Position numbers and translations under genes: made by a program | Assembly (NCBI RefSeq): GCF_964028355.1 | Contig: NZ_OZ034761.1 | Location: 1,488,001 to 1,552,000, forward strand | Source: Wolbachia endosymbiont (group B) of Gerris lacustris | GTDB lineage: Bacteria > Pseudomonadota > Alphaproteobacteria > Rickettsiales > Anaplasmataceae | Length of the DNA stretch: 64,000 nt | Reading direction: 5' to 3' | The notes under the pieces: model-generated | Database searches by the model: none | What the model was told of the DNA's origin: nothing | The model's input: only the letters and a program-made list of their open reading frames with translations | Shown here: positions 8,765 to 18,593 of the stretch, one piece after another | Numbering within the stretch: the first letter of the stretch is position 1 | Layout: the number at the start of each line of letters is the position of its first letter

Positions 8765-9286
8765 CTACTTATTATTGATTATATCTTTGAGCTCTTTTTC
8801 AACTACTTCTTTTACCAATGCATGTAGATACTTATTCAGCCACTCTGAAAGCTGAGGTTTTAAAAGAGATACAACTAATTCTTCAACAGTAAGATCCGCT
8901 CTTTTTTGTTGTTTATGCCGTAGTTCGCTTTGCATCTTTTCAAGCAATGTTTTAATTTCCTCCATATTTTCTTTTAAAACTAAATGCTCGTTACTTTGTT
9001 CTTGATAGCTCACTTTGTTACTACTCATTTGGATATTATTATACAAATTTTTCTCTTCTGAGTTGTAACTATGGCTATTAAATTGGTTATTCATTTTCTC
9101 ACTTTGGCAATTATTCTCTTCTTCACTATTTTCTTTTTCTTCGATGTCTTCTGGGTACTCCTCTTCAAGGCATAATACTTCATTATCTTCATCTATTATT
9201 TCTGCTCTATCGCCACTTGGATTTTTACCCGATATAGCTTTTTTTATATCTTCTAGTATATCTTTTACAGATTGATTATCGCTCAT
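8765..9286 (-). CDS. popZ: PopZ-like pole-organizing protein (DUF2497)
   Basis: The 173-residue acidic protein has the PopZ plan: a short N-terminal helix (SVKDILEDIKKAISGK), an acidic disordered middle (runs such as EENSEEENN), and a C-terminal helical block 'LTVEELVVSLLKPQLSEWL' followed by LVKEVVEKEL, the oligomerisation region of the DUF2497/PopZ family. PopZ forms polar scaffolds and anchors chromosome partition proteins in Caulobacter; the role here is inferred. It lies just downstream of the tolC-like gene (10-nt gap) and upstream of rlmE in the same frame. Confidence 0.8.
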   Translation of the reverse strand: MSDNQSVKDILEDIKKAISGKNPSGDRAEIIDEDNEVLCLEEEYPEDIEEKENSEEENNCQSEKMNNQFNSHSYNSEEKNLYNNIQMSSNKVSYQEQSNEHLVLKENMEEIKTLLEKMQSELRHKQQKRADLTVEELVVSLLKPQLSEWLNKYLHALVKEVVEKELKDIINNK

Positions 9287-9296
9287 ACCATTAAAT

Positions 9297-10541
9297 TTAA
9301 AGGTTTATACTATTTATCATAAAAAGCAAGTTGTAAACACTAATTACATAATTGCTTTTTGCCTGAATTAGATCGGAACGTGCTTTAAATAGTTCATCTT
9401 CAGTATCCAAAAGATCAATTGTGCTCTTTAAATTTAAGTTTACTTCTTGCTCAACTCCTTCCAATGCTAAAGCTGCTGCTTTTTCTGCTTCTTGACTTGC
9501 TTTAATAATAGCTTTTGCTGTCAGCACGTTATTCCAAGCATTTATAACTGCTTGTTCTATCTTTTTTACTGCTTCGTAATAATCGTAAGTGGATTGTTTT
9601 GCATCCATTTTAGCTCTACTAACACCAAAAACATTAACACCTCTTTTAAAGATCGGAATATCAAGAGTAAAGACAACATTCACATTTTCTAGTAACGTGT
9701 CTAATTTTATATTGTCTTTTCCAAAATTTTTACTTGCACTTAGATTCAAAGAAGGAAGCCACTTGGAACTTTCAGAAATCACTTCCATTCCAGCAGCCCT
9801 TTTTTTATAAATTGCTGCTTTTAGGGATAAGTTATTGGTTTTTGCTAACTGTAAACATTCATTTAATTCTGGTATAGAAGGTAGTTTACCATTAGTCTCA
9901 TAAAGATTATCAGCATCTTCACCAATTAAATGATAGTAAGCAATATTAGCGAGCTTTAATTCACCTTCAGCATCAACTCTTTTGGATATAGAAGATGAAA
10001 ATTTTGCTTTTGCGAACAAAACTTCAGCATTAGTAACTTCTCCAAGGGAAAAGCGTTTTTTCATAGCTGACAAATGTTCTAAAGAAACACGTTCTTTATG
10101 TTCCCCCAATTTTAATATTTCTGCCTTTTGTAAAACATTAACATATGCTTTCACAGCGCTGAGTGCAACTTCTTGCTTAGATTGCTGAAATCGCATTTTT
10201 TCCGCCTGGAGAAGATAATTTGATCGGCTGAATGTAGCAAAAGTGCCACCACCATCTATTAGCTTTTGATTTAATGTTAAGCTACTTCCAAGACCAAGTC
10301 TACCACCAGTCTTATCCTCAAAATCAAATTTTTCATTAAATCTGTACCCTAAATTGATATCAGGTAAAAATCCAACCAAGCCGGAAGATTTTAGCTGTTT
10401 TTCAGCACTCTTATATTGGTAAAATTGAGACTTTATTTTTGAGCTATTTTTGATAGCTTTGCTTATAGCTTCTTGCAAATCGATTGCATAGCAACCTATA
10501 GTACCAAAAGCAATTACAAATATAATAATCAATCGAAACAT
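9297..10541 (-). CDS. tolC: TolC-family outer-membrane efflux protein
   Basis: About 414 residues from the ATG at 10541, preceded by AGAAGG, which I prefer over the upstream TTG/ATG codons because it gives a clean signal peptide (MFRLIIIFVIAFGTIGCYA). The mature part shows the duplicated outer-membrane factor pattern: 'DLQEAISKAIKNS' and a second 'ELNECLQLAKTNN', 'GFLPDINLGYRF' and 'KWLPSLNLSAS', and long helical segments. Such proteins form the outer-membrane channel of type I secretion or efflux pumps. The partners are not in this window. Confidence 0.9.
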   Translation of the reverse strand: MFRLIIIFVIAFGTIGCYAIDLQEAISKAIKNSSKIKSQFYQYKSAEKQLKSSGLVGFLPDINLGYRFNEKFDFEDKTGGRLGLGSSLTLNQKLIDGGGTFATFSRSNYLLQAEKMRFQQSKQEVALSAVKAYVNVLQKAEILKLGEHKERVSLEHLSAMKKRFSLGEVTNAEVLFAKAKFSSSISKRVDAEGELKLANIAYYHLIGEDADNLYETNGKLPSIPELNECLQLAKTNNLSLKAAIYKKRAAGMEVISESSKWLPSLNLSASKNFGKDNIKLDTLLENVNVVFTLDIPIFKRGVNVFGVSRAKMDAKQSTYDYYEAVKKIEQAVINAWNNVLTAKAIIKASQEAEKAAALALEGVEQEVNLNLKSTIDLLDTEDELFKARSDLIQAKSNYVISVYNLLFMINSINL

Positions 10542-10607
10542 TTTGCCTTCTAGCATGTTATTTAAGTTATTAGCATAAATTACTTTAATAATCAATAACT
10601 AATGTTG

Positions 10608-10637
10608 TTGACACTATCAAGCAACTTAGTATATCAT
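10608..10637 (+). promoter_or_regulatory. Candidate promoter of rplM-rpsI
   Basis: TTGACA (10608-10613) and TATCAT (10632-10637) are separated by 18 bp, about 24 bp before the rplM ATG. It is divergent from the tolC-like gene. Confidence 0.45.
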
Positions 10638-10660
10638 AATCCACTGTTATGTATTGATAT

Positions 10661-11119
10661 ATGAAGACTTTTTTCTTAAAAGAGAAACAAATTGATAAAA
10701 AATGGCTTGTTATAGATGCAGAAGGATTAGTAGTAGGAAGGCTTGCAGCATTTGTAGCAATGTTATTGCGTGGAAAACATAAACCTGAATATACACCTCA
10801 TATGGACTGTGGTGATAATGTAATCATTGTTAATGCAGAAAAGGTACATTTTACCGGAAAGAAACTTAAAGATAAAATCTACTATAGGCATACAGGTTAT
10901 TCTGGTGGTTTAAAGAAAACTACTCCAGATAATATTTTAAATGGCAAATTCCCTGAGCGTGTGATAAAAATGGCAGTAAAAAGAATGCTTGATGATGGTC
11001 CTATGGCACGTAGACGGTTTGAAAATTTATATGTTTATTCTGGTTCAGAGCATAAGCATCAAGGGCAGCAACCTGAAAAAATAGATTTTGCCTCTTTAAA
11101 TCGTAAAAATAAGAAATAA
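10661..11119 (+). CDS. rplM: 50S ribosomal protein L13
   Basis: This 152-residue protein matches L13 throughout: '[19 protein letters not shown]', '[18 protein letters not shown]', 'HTGYSGGLK' and '[18 protein letters not shown]' (altered from the usual MLPKGPLGR). It is an early-binding protein of the large subunit. It is followed 11 nt later by rpsI, the universal bacterial rplM-rpsI pair. Confidence 0.97.
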   Translation: MKTFFLKEKQIDKKWLVIDAEGLVVGRLAAFVAMLLRGKHKPEYTPHMDCGDNVIIVNAEKVHFTGKKLKDKIYYRHTGYSGGLKKTTPDNILNGKFPERVIKMAVKRMLDDGPMARRRFENLYVYSGSEHKHQGQQPEKIDFASLNRKNKK

Positions 11120-11130
11120 TGGAGTAAAAA

Positions 11131-11568
11131 GTGAAAATAAATAATAATGATCAGCCAAAAAAGGCAATGATTGACTCACTTGGTCGTTCATATGCTACAG
11201 GTCGAAGGAAAGAATCTGTGGCAAGAGTGTGGATAAAGCCAGGAAGTGGAAAATTTAGTGTTAATAAAAAAGATGATTTAATTTCTTATTTTAAAAGAGA
11301 ATCAGTGTGTCAAATGATTAAAGCACCATTCATAGTAACTTCTATGTTAGATAGGTATGATGTGTTTGCAACTGTAAAAGGTGGAGGACTATCTGGCCAA
11401 GCAGGTGCCTTAGCTCATGGAATAAGCAGAGCTTTAAGTAGTATAAGTCAAGATCTACACTCTATATTACGTAAAGGTGGATTCCTAACTAGAGATTCAC
11501 GTGTTGTTGAGCGTAAGAAATATGGTCAACATAAAGCTCGAAAAAAATGTCAGTTTTCTAAGAGATAA
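11131..11568 (+). CDS. rpsI: 30S ribosomal protein S9
   Basis: The 145-residue product starts at GTG, preceded by a GGAG Shine-Dalgarno site. S9 signatures are present: '[19 protein letters not shown]', '[19 protein letters not shown]' and the basic C-terminal tail ending '[16 protein letters not shown]', which reaches the P-site tRNA. It forms an operon with rplM. Confidence 0.97.
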   Translation: MKINNNDQPKKAMIDSLGRSYATGRRKESVARVWIKPGSGKFSVNKKDDLISYFKRESVCQMIKAPFIVTSMLDRYDVFATVKGGGLSGQAGALAHGISRALSSISQDLHSILRKGGFLTRDSRVVERKKYGQHKARKKCQFSKR

Positions 11569-11713
11569 TTGTTTCATAATGGTATTTTTTTGTAAATATT
11601 ATACAAGTTCTTACAAGGGTTTATGACATTTTCTCTTTTTATGATGAATTTAGTTGACTATTGGCACTAGCATAATATGCTGTTTATGTAATTTTTCAAT
11701 ATTAAGGTAATTT

Positions 11714-12025
11714 ATGAGTAAAGAAGATATAGTAAACCAAATGAGTAAAGAGTGCTCTAGTCAAGGTATAGATATAACAAAAGCTATTTTAGGTAAGCTT
11801 CATGATATTTTTATGGAAATAATCAAGAACGATCTAAATCGTAAAGGTGAAATACGTTTACATGGAATAGGGACATTCTCTACTGCTATAAGTAAGGAAA
11901 GACAATGCCGCAATCCCCAAAACGGTGATATCATGACTGTTCCTGAAAAGAGAAGGGTCAGGTTTAAAGCAAGTCAAGCTCTTTCAAGTACTTTAAATAA
12001 CAAAGAGAAAGCACCAGCTATTTAG
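11714..12025 (+). CDS. HU/IHF-family DNA-binding protein
   Basis: The 103-residue protein has the HU fold: N-terminal helices '[20 protein letters not shown]', the turn '[12 protein letters not shown]', and the DNA-binding arm '[20 protein letters not shown]' with the arm-tip NP. HU-class dimers bend DNA and organise the nucleoid. It is preceded by an AAGGT ribosome-binding site and its 3' end overlaps the convergent pdxJ gene by 8 nt. Whether it is HU- or IHF-like cannot be decided by eye. Confidence 0.85.
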   Translation: MSKEDIVNQMSKECSSQGIDITKAILGKLHDIFMEIIKNDLNRKGEIRLHGIGTFSTAISKERQCRNPQNGDIMTVPEKRRVRFKASQALSSTLNNKEKAPAI

Positions 12026-12725
12026 ATATAGTCATTTTCATCTTTTTAGTTACACTGTGTAAGCCATGAAATATAGTCTCGCTGATTAAAGAATGGCCTA
12101 TGTTAAGAGCTGAGATGTGAGGTATTTCTTTTATTCTTTTAGCATGTTTATAATTTATGCCATGCCCTGCGTGGCATTCTATTCCTAGCTTATTAATGTA
12201 TTCTGCAGAGTTAGTAATAAGTTTTAATTTTTCTTCTGATGGATTATCACAGTAATCCCCTGTGTGAATTTCTATTACGTCAGGCTTTCTTTCTAGCTTC
12301 TCAAGATATTTTAGTTGATTAATATTTGGATCGATAAACAGTGAGACTTTTATGTCAAAGCTATGCATTTCCTCTATTATACCAGAAAGTTTACTGTGCA
12401 TATTCAAAATATCCAAGCCACCTTCGGTTGTTAATTCCTCTCTTTTTTCTGGTACTATACAAATCGAATAGGGTTTTACCTCTTTTGCTATTTCGAGCAT
12501 TTCTTCCGTAGCTGCAATTTCAAGATTTAACTCAGTACTAATACTTTTTTTTAGATTGAATACATCCTCATCTCTGATATGCCTTCTGTCTTCTCTCAAA
12601 TGTACAGTAATAAAATCTGCCCCAGCATCAATAGCTATTCTTGCTGCTTTTAATGGATCTGGATAAGAGGCTCCACGCGCGTTGCGAAGGGTTGCAATAT
12701 GATCAATATTAACACCTAATTTCAC
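12018..12725 (-). CDS. pdxJ: Pyridoxine 5'-phosphate synthase PdxJ
   Basis: Condenses 3-amino-1-hydroxyacetone phosphate with deoxyxylulose 5-phosphate to give pyridoxine 5'-phosphate (vitamin B6). The 235-residue TIM-barrel protein starts '[16 protein letters not shown]' and has '[13 protein letters not shown]', 'EIHTGDYCD' and '[10 protein letters not shown]', all family motifs. A module with a strong promoter lies upstream (13148-13176) and may also feed this gene. Confidence 0.95.
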   Translation of the reverse strand: MKLGVNIDHIATLRNARGASYPDPLKAARIAIDAGADFITVHLREDRRHIRDEDVFNLKKSISTELNLEIAATEEMLEIAKEVKPYSICIVPEKREELTTEGGLDILNMHSKLSGIIEEMHSFDIKVSLFIDPNINQLKYLEKLERKPDVIEIHTGDYCDNPSEEKLKLITNSAEYINKLGIECHAGHGINYKHAKRIKEIPHISALNIGHSLISETIFHGLHSVTKKMKMTISK

Positions 12726-12763
12726 AATTTACCTCAAAAATTATTTATAAATTATACATATTA

Positions 12764-13020
12764 TTAGATCTTATGCATGTCATCGTTTAATGCCATAGCT
12801 GAGACGGAGCTACTCTGCCTGCTCCCCTTATCATGAAACTGAAGTCTATATGGTACCACAGTATAATGATATAATAAAATATGAAAAAAATACCAATAAA
12901 AAAAGGCAAAAAAAGCCCGCATTAACTTTAACAATTTAAAATGATTTAATGTGAAAACCATAGGCGCCAATTGTTTTTTTAACTTAAAAATAAAAGTCAA
13001 GTATCAGGAATTCTAGACAT
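12764..13020 (-). other. Small-peptide module A: MSRIPDT leader ORF and downstream hydrophobic ORF
   Basis: A near-perfect Shine-Dalgarno sequence AGGAGGG (13030-13024) precedes ATG at 13020. The ORF is only seven codons (MSRIPDT, stop at 12997-12999). The stop overlaps a second frame (-1) open from TTG at 13000 to 12764 that encodes a hydrophobic segment (NHFKLLKLMRAFFAFFYWYF). The block from the Shine-Dalgarno site through CCTATGGTTTT recurs at 33678-33755. Whether either ORF is translated, or the unit is a small RNA, is unknown. Confidence 0.45.
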
Positions 13021-13147
13021 AAACCCTCCTATATGAATAAAGAGCTAGCAAAAATAAACTTATATATTTTTTGCTGAAATTTGGTTATTTGATGAAAAAA
13101 CCTGCTGGTGAAGATAGATTTTGGATCCTAAAAAACCTTCATTCTCC

Positions 13148-13176
13148 ACTATAATGAAGCCACGAGAGTCTGTCAA
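13148..13176 (-). promoter_or_regulatory. Near-consensus sigma-70 promoter before module A
   Basis: TTGACA (13176-13171) and TATAGT (13153-13148) are separated by exactly 17 bp. It points away from the gltX 3' end toward module A and pdxJ. It is among the best promoter matches in the window. Confidence 0.7.
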
Positions 13177-13188
13177 GTAATTTTTTAT

Positions 13189-14676
13189 TTAAACTGCTCG
13201 CAATCTTTTTATACACTCATCTTTACCAAGAATTACCATTATATCGATGATTCCAGGTGCATCCATTACTCCTGTTATAGGAGCGCGCAATGAGTGGTAT
13301 ACATCACTCATTTTTATATTATGTAATTCTGAAAATTCCTTAATCTGAGAGGATAAAAAGTTCTTATTCCAATCTTCATCACTGACATTTGAAAGAAATG
13401 ATGCAAGTAACTTAATTATACCGAGGTTAGATTTGATAATTTGTTGAGCTTCTTCACTTAAATCAACTTGAATATAAAACTTTGCTAAATCCAGCAGTTG
13501 GGTTAGATAGTTTGCTCTTTTTTTTAGCTCTGTTAGTCCTTGTAATAAATAATTCTTTTTCTTATCAATCAAAAACACATTACCACTTGTCATCCCAGTG
13601 CTTGACACTGGGATCCATTCTTTTGTTTTTCTGGAGTCCAGCGTCACGCGCTGGAATGACATCAAGGATTGGGTTAAAGAAAGATCTTTTGCATTACTCT
13701 CAAACATTGGAATAATAATACTTAAAATATCCTCATTGCTCATGTTACTAATATAATGATTATTTAAATGCTCTAATTTTTTAAAATCAAGTCGTGCAGG
13801 TGAACGACCGATGTTTTCTAAATTAAACCACTCTATTGCTTGCTCATCGCTAATAATTTCATCGTTACCATGACTCCAACCAAGTCTAAGCAGGTAGTTA
13901 CGCATTGCTTCTGGCAATATTCCCATCTTTTCATAATCGCAAACACTTGTAGCACCATGTCTTTTAGATAACTTATTCCCGTCTTCTCCATGAATAAGCG
14001 GTACGTGTGCAAAGCGTGGAACATAAAAATCAAGAGCCTGATATATTAGTAATTGTTTGAAGGTATTAGTGAGATGATCAGAGCCACGTATAATATCGGT
14101 TATTCCAGCATCATGGTCATCAACCACTACAGCAAAAATATATGTTGGAGTATTGTCAGAACGTAAGATTACTATGTCATCAAGCTGGTCGCTATTTATT
14201 TTAACTTGGCCGTATATCTTATCTTCAACAACAATATCTTCTGAGTCTGGCACTTTAAAGCGAACAACAGGCTTTGCACCTGATGCTGAACTAGTACATT
14301 TATGCTTATATATTTTTCCTTCTTCTCTTGCTTTTGCCTTCTTTTCTGCAACTTCATCTTCAGGACAATAACAGTGATACGCCCTACCCTTTTCAACTAA
14401 AAGATTTGTAACTTCAACATGTCTATCTATTCTTTTTGATTGATATATTATTTCTCCATCATAACTGATGCTAAGCCATTTTAGCCCATCTATTATTGCA
14501 TCAATTGCTTCTTGTGTTGAGCGTTTTCTGTCGGTATCCTCAATCCTCAGTAAAAATTTGCCACCATGATGCTTCGCATAGAGCCAATTAAATAAAGCTG
14601 TGCGAGCTCCTCCAATATGTAAAAATCCTGTTGGTGATGGAGCGAATCTAGTGACTATACCTGACATATTTATCAA
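13189..14676 (-). CDS. gltX: Glutamyl-tRNA synthetase with in-frame palindromic insert
   Basis: Class I synthetase charging tRNA-Glu (and probably tRNA-Gln for later amidation, as in most alphaproteobacteria). 'APSPTGFLHIGGARTALFNW' and 'NKLSKRHGATSV' are the two signature motifs. Residues ~339-363 (13589-13661) come from a palindromic repeat giving '…SRKTKEWIPVSSTGMTSG'. It lies at the border of the C-terminal anticodon-binding domain, where an extra loop is likely tolerated. The start ATG at 14676 ('MSGIVTRFAPSPTG' begins a few codons in at 14664) is not fully certain. Confidence 0.95.
   Translation of the reverse strand: MINMSGIVTRFAPSPTGFLHIGGARTALFNWLYAKHHGGKFLLRIEDTDRKRSTQEAIDAIIDGLKWLSISYDGEIIYQSKRIDRHVEVTNLLVEKGRAYHCYCPEDEVAEKKAKAREEGKIYKHKCTSSASGAKPVVRFKVPDSEDIVVEDKIYGQVKINSDQLDDIVILRSDNTPTYIFAVVVDDHDAGITDIIRGSDHLTNTFKQLLIYQALDFYVPRFAHVPLIHGEDGNKLSKRHGATSVCDYEKMGILPEAMRNYLLRLGWSHGNDEIISDEQAIEWFNLENIGRSPARLDFKKLEHLNNHYISNMSNEDILSIIIPMFESNAKDLSLTQSLMSFQRVTLDSRKTKEWIPVSSTGMTSGNVFLIDKKKNYLLQGLTELKKRANYLTQLLDLAKFYIQVDLSEEAQQIIKSNLGIIKLLASFLSNVSDEDWNKNFLSSQIKEFSELHNIKMSDVYHSLRAPITGVMDAPGIIDIMVILGKDECIKRLRAV
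13589..13661. repeat. Wolbachia palindromic element, in frame in gltX
   Basis: The left arm GTCATCCCAGTGCTTGACAC and the inverted right arm ending CGCTGGAATGACA lie inside gltX and keep its frame open. Confidence 0.9.
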
Positions 14677-14810
14677 TTGTAATAATGTAACTGATGATAA
14701 CTAAAATTTGCACTTGCAACAACGTGGAACTATTGTAAATTTGAAAGATCAATTTATATTTATCTTTAATAAACTGCATTGTATAATTTAGAAATACAGC
14801 GAGGTATGTA

Positions 14811-15450
14811 ATGAGTAACTTATTTGAGGTTGCAAGAGAAGGTAATGAAGATGAATTCATTAGAGCTTGTAAGGAGAATATTGCTTCTGTAACTATGCGC
14901 AACGAAGACGGTAATCTACTTCACATAGCAGCAAAGAGCGGAATATTGCTACCTACAGTAAGAAAGGTTATCTCTGATTTAGAGAGAGAAATTAAAAAGG
15001 CAGAAGAAGCCAAAAAGTGGAAAGAATCAAAAGGATTAAAAGAGGAACTTAAACGTAATAAAAAATATATTAAAAATGCACTCTGCGATAAAAGCTCCTT
15101 TCTTTTTGGTAGAGTAGCAGTAGCTCCTCTCTATTTCTTAGATGAAGAACAACGAAAAGAAATTAAGAAAATTGCAGGCATAAAAGACAGCATTATAGGT
15201 ACTCAGGAGTTTCGCCTGGGTTTATATGTAGTGGGAGCTATAGTGTGTACTATTGCTATGTGTGTATCTTTGTATCTTCTGTTTTCAGTTTCTCAGTCTC
15301 TTGCATTGGCTTCAATAGCAACAATAGCTTCTGGGGGGGGCTACATGTCTGTTATTTAAAGCATGTAACGAGATATATGATTTGCATAATGAAAGTACTT
15401 TAGTTGAAGAAGTTAATATTATTCCAATAGGACAAGTTGTGACTCCTTAG
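14811..15450 (+). pseudogene. Ankyrin-like two-TM protein gene, frameshifted at a G8 run
   Basis: Starts at ATG 14811 after GCGAGG. The N terminus (NLFEVAREGNEDEFIRA … NLLHIAAKSG) is a single ankyrin-type repeat, followed by a charged coiled segment and two C-terminal hydrophobic helices (residues ~140-180). The frame stops at 15357-15359, but if the G8 run at 15333-15340 had seven Gs it would continue to 15450 with 'ATCLLFKACNEIYDLHNEST' and end …IGQVVTP. That tail looks like a real C terminus, so this is a frameshifted or phase-variable gene, or a homopolymer sequencing error. Possible host-interaction protein; function unknown. Confidence 0.65.
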
Positions 15451-15515
15451 TAGAGAGAAAGAATTACTTGCAGGCAACAATTTACTTTCTTAAGTTAAGA
15501 AAGTATACTGATAAG

Positions 15516-17615
15516 ATGATAAGAAAGAAGTATAGTAAAATTTTAATAGCAAACAGAGGGGAAATTGCCTGCAGGATAATCAAGACTGCGCGCAAGATGG
15601 GTATATCTTGTGTGTGTGTGTGCTCAGATGCAGACGCAAATTCTGTGCATGTAAAGCAAGCAGATGAGTCAAGGCACATTGGTCCTTCGCCTGCTTACCT
15701 CAGTTACTTAAATATTGAAAAAACATGCGAAGTAGCAGTTGAAACAGGTGCTGAGGCGGTTCATCCTGGCTATGGATTTTTAGCGGAAAATCCAGATTTT
15801 CCACGTGCTCTGGAAAAACATAACATAGATTTCATTGGTCCAAGTGCAAAGACAATAGAAGTTACAGCCAACAAAATAACGGCAAAAGAAGAGGCAAGAA
15901 AGGCTGGAGTAAATGTAGTGCCAGGATATATGGGTAAGATCGAAGATGCTGACCACGCATCCATGGTTGCTGAAGAAATTGGTTTTCCCGTTATGCTCAA
16001 AGCTGCATCAGGTGGTGGTGGCAAAGGAATGCGAATTGTACATTCCAAAAAAGAAATTGTACTAGCATTTACATCAGCAACAAACGAGGCGGAGAAAAGT
16101 TTTAAAGATGGCAGTATTTTTATAGAAAAATATATAGAGCTGCCAAGACACATTGAAATACAAATCATAGCAGATAAATATGGCAATATAGTGTGTCTTG
16201 GAGAGAGGGAATGCTCGATACAAAGGAATAACCAGAAAATAATGGAAGAAACTCCAAGTCCATTTATTAGTGAAGAAGTAAGACAAAAAATGTATGCCCA
16301 ATGTGTTTCTTTGGCAAAGCAAGTTGGTTATTTTTCAGCAGGTACTGTCGAGTTTGTTGTAGATAAAGACCAAAACTTCTATTTTCTTGAGGTAAATACG
16401 AGATTACAAGTTGAGCATCCAGTAACAGAATTTATAACTGGAATAGACATAGTAGAAGAAATGATTAGAACTTCCTGTAGAGAAAAATTGAGATTCAATC
16501 AGGATGATATTAAACTTACTGGTTCTGCAATAGAAAGTAGAATTTGTGCTGAAGACCCATCAAAGAAATTTTTCCCTTCCAGCGGAAGAATAAAATATTA
16601 CGATAAACCGGATGAAAATAATTATGTAAGAATAGATGATGGAGTTGCTGCAGGTTCAGAAATCAGCATGTTCTACGATTCGATGATTGCAAAAGTTATA
16701 ACATATGGAAAAGATAGAATAGAAGCAATCAGCAGAATGCAAAAAGCATTGTCTGAATGTTATATAGAAGGAGTAACAAATAATATAGAATTTCTAGAAT
16801 CCATTTTCCATCATCCAAACTTTATTGCAGCAAAACTCCACACAAGATTCATTCCAGACCATTATCCCAGTGGGTTTCAAGGCGATTTTATCACAGAGGA
16901 ATGTATTAAAATATTTATTTTTGCTGCACTGTATGTTCATTTAGAAAATGAAGAAAGGTACTATCACGAAGCAGTAAATGAAACAACTCAGGTGTCATTT
17001 CAGTGCGTGACACTGGAATCTAGTAAAAAAGAAGGGGCACCAGTGTCAGCTACTCGGGTGATACCTTATGGCATTGAAACAACAGATGACCATGCAAGAG
17101 ATTTATTCATAGTGAAAATAAATGACAATGAGTACTCCATAAATGCAAAATACCAAGATAATATATTAACAACAGTATATAACCACAATAAATACTCCGT
17201 GGTAGGTAGGTGGAAATCAAGTTGTAGATTGCTACATATCATAATTAATGGCGATACCAACATAGCACTTAAAATAGAAAGACAAGACAGCAAGTACTTC
17301 ATAAGACATGCAGGTATGAAAGCTGAATGTTGTGTGTTGAAACCTTACATAGCTGAACTAAGCAAGTTAATGCTAAATAATGAAACAGAAGGGATTTTAG
17401 TAGATGCTGTAAAATCCCCAATATCTGGTTTATTAGTTAAATTACACGTAAATGCTGGAGATCAGGTAGAAATAGGACAACCTCTCTTTGTTGTGGAGGC
17501 AATGAAAATGGAAAATATCATATGTGCTGAATCAGAAATGGTGATAAAAAATATCCCTGTTACAGAGGGGAAAAATGTACAGGCTGGTGATTTGGTATTA
17601 GATCTGCTTTCTTAA
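15516..17615 (+). CDS. pccA: Propionyl-/acetyl-CoA carboxylase alpha subunit (biotin carboxylase + BCCP)
   Basis: Carboxylates enzyme-bound biotin and, with a beta subunit not in this window, an acyl-CoA (probably propionyl-CoA). The biotin carboxylase domain spans residues 1-450: '[15 protein letters not shown]', the ATP-grasp glycine loop '[14 protein letters not shown]', '[16 protein letters not shown]'. The C-terminal biotinyl domain has the biotin lysine in '[10 protein letters not shown]'. A partly degenerate palindromic element at 16992-17065 adds about 25 residues ('[14 protein letters not shown]…') in the linker. I chose ATG 15516 because conserved sequence starts there; an in-frame TTG lies at 15468. 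The 3' end overlaps convergent ctaA. Confidence 0.92.
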   Translation: MIRKKYSKILIANRGEIACRIIKTARKMGISCVCVCSDADANSVHVKQADESRHIGPSPAYLSYLNIEKTCEVAVETGAEAVHPGYGFLAENPDFPRALEKHNIDFIGPSAKTIEVTANKITAKEEARKAGVNVVPGYMGKIEDADHASMVAEEIGFPVMLKAASGGGGKGMRIVHSKKEIVLAFTSATNEAEKSFKDGSIFIEKYIELPRHIEIQIIADKYGNIVCLGERECSIQRNNQKIMEETPSPFISEEVRQKMYAQCVSLAKQVGYFSAGTVEFVVDKDQNFYFLEVNTRLQVEHPVTEFITGIDIVEEMIRTSCREKLRFNQDDIKLTGSAIESRICAEDPSKKFFPSSGRIKYYDKPDENNYVRIDDGVAAGSEISMFYDSMIAKVITYGKDRIEAISRMQKALSECYIEGVTNNIEFLESIFHHPNFIAAKLHTRFIPDHYPSGFQGDFITEECIKIFIFAALYVHLENEERYYHEAVNETTQVSFQCVTLESSKKEGAPVSATRVIPYGIETTDDHARDLFIVKINDNEYSINAKYQDNILTTVYNHNKYSVVGRWKSSCRLLHIIINGDTNIALKIERQDSKYFIRHAGMKAECCVLKPYIAELSKLMLNNETEGILVDAVKSPISGLLVKLHVNAGDQVEIGQPLFVVEAMKMENIICAESEMVIKNIPVTEGKNVQAGDLVLDLLS
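16992..17065. repeat. Degenerate palindromic element, in frame in pccA
   Basis: GTCATTTCAGTGCGTGACAC and the diverged inverted arm CAGTGTCAGCTACTCGGGTG. It is more mutated than the other in-gene copies, suggesting an older insertion. Confidence 0.75.
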
Positions 17616-18593
17616 ATAACACAAGAAATATAAACCTGACCCAAATAAGATAAATGAAAACATTTGATGGGCTATGGCAATGGCCATTGGTATATGCAGC
17701 AACAAAGTGACTACTCCTAAAATTACCTGAATAATGACGGAGAGTAGCATAATATATACTGGTTTTACACTGGCATTTTTTATTGTGAGTATTGCTGTCA
17801 GAACTAATATCAGCAATGCCAATGTCCGGTGTATGAATTGCACTGTTACTCTATTTTCAAAGATATTTAGCCATGTAGGCTGTAAGAAAAATAAATCTTC
17901 TGGAACAATTTGTCCATCCATTAGTGGAAAGGTATTGTAAATTAAGCCAGCATTTAATCCCGCAACAAATGCACCGAAGATTATTTGTACTGTCACTAGG
18001 ATTAAAATTATCCATATGTAACATGTAATGTTGCTATTAATTTTAATTATTTGCTTTGGTTTGATTTGGTAATCAAAAAATTGATATGACAATAATGCAA
18101 AAATAACCAATGCAAGCAGTAAGTGAAGTGCGAGCTTATAGTGACTAACATGAGGATTGACTACCAAACCGCTTTTAACCATATACCAACCAGCAAAAGC
18201 TTGTAAAATTCCAAATAATAGTGCTGTAGATAACCTTATTACTGCATTTTTAGGTATTCTTTTTTTTAGTGTAAAGTATATAAATGGTAAAATAAAAACT
18301 AAACCTGTCAGCCTTGCAATCAACCTATGCACATATTCTATTAAGTATATGGTGCGGAACTCTTCCATACTCATACCATAGTTAAATGCTTTATATTCAG
18401 GTGTAGCTTCATATTTTGATTTTTCTTTTAGCCAGTCTTGTTCACTCAGCGGTGGCAATGTTCCGGTAATTGGTTTCCATTCCGTAATTGACAATCCTGC
18501 TTTTGAAAGTCTGGTAAATCCACCAATTCCCACCATGCAAATCACCATGAGAGAGCAGAGAAAAAGCCAAATAGCTACAGGTTTTGCTTCCAT
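17598..18593 (-). CDS. ctaA: Heme A synthase CtaA
   Basis: Oxidises heme O to heme A for cytochrome aa3 oxidase. The 331-residue polytopic membrane protein has eight hydrophobic helices and the conserved histidines and arginines: '[18 protein letters not shown]', '[12 protein letters not shown]', '[11 protein letters not shown]', '[11 protein letters not shown]' and '[12 protein letters not shown]'. Its start lies 19 nt inside the 3' end of the glycosyltransferase gene; its own end overlaps convergent pccA by 18 nt. Confidence 0.95.
   Translation of the reverse strand: MEAKPVAIWLFLCSLMVICMVGIGGFTRLSKAGLSITEWKPITGTLPPLSEQDWLKEKSKYEATPEYKAFNYGMSMEEFRTIYLIEYVHRLIARLTGLVFILPFIYFTLKKRIPKNAVIRLSTALLFGILQAFAGWYMVKSGLVVNPHVSHYKLALHLLLALVIFALLSYQFFDYQIKPKQIIKINSNITCYIWIILILVTVQIIFGAFVAGLNAGLIYNTFPLMDGQIVPEDLFFLQPTWLNIFENRVTVQFIHRTLALLILVLTAILTIKNASVKPVYIMLLSVIIQVILGVVTLLLHIPMAIAIAHQMFSFILFGSGLYFLCYLRKQI

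Noticed and set aside
13000..13020. RF2-like programmed frameshift at the TGA of MSRIPDT
   Set aside because: The RF2 site is CTT-TGA-C with +1 shift; here the codon before TGA is ACT and the +1 frame closes after four to five codons. Only the -1 frame is open in module A, without a standard slippery heptamer.
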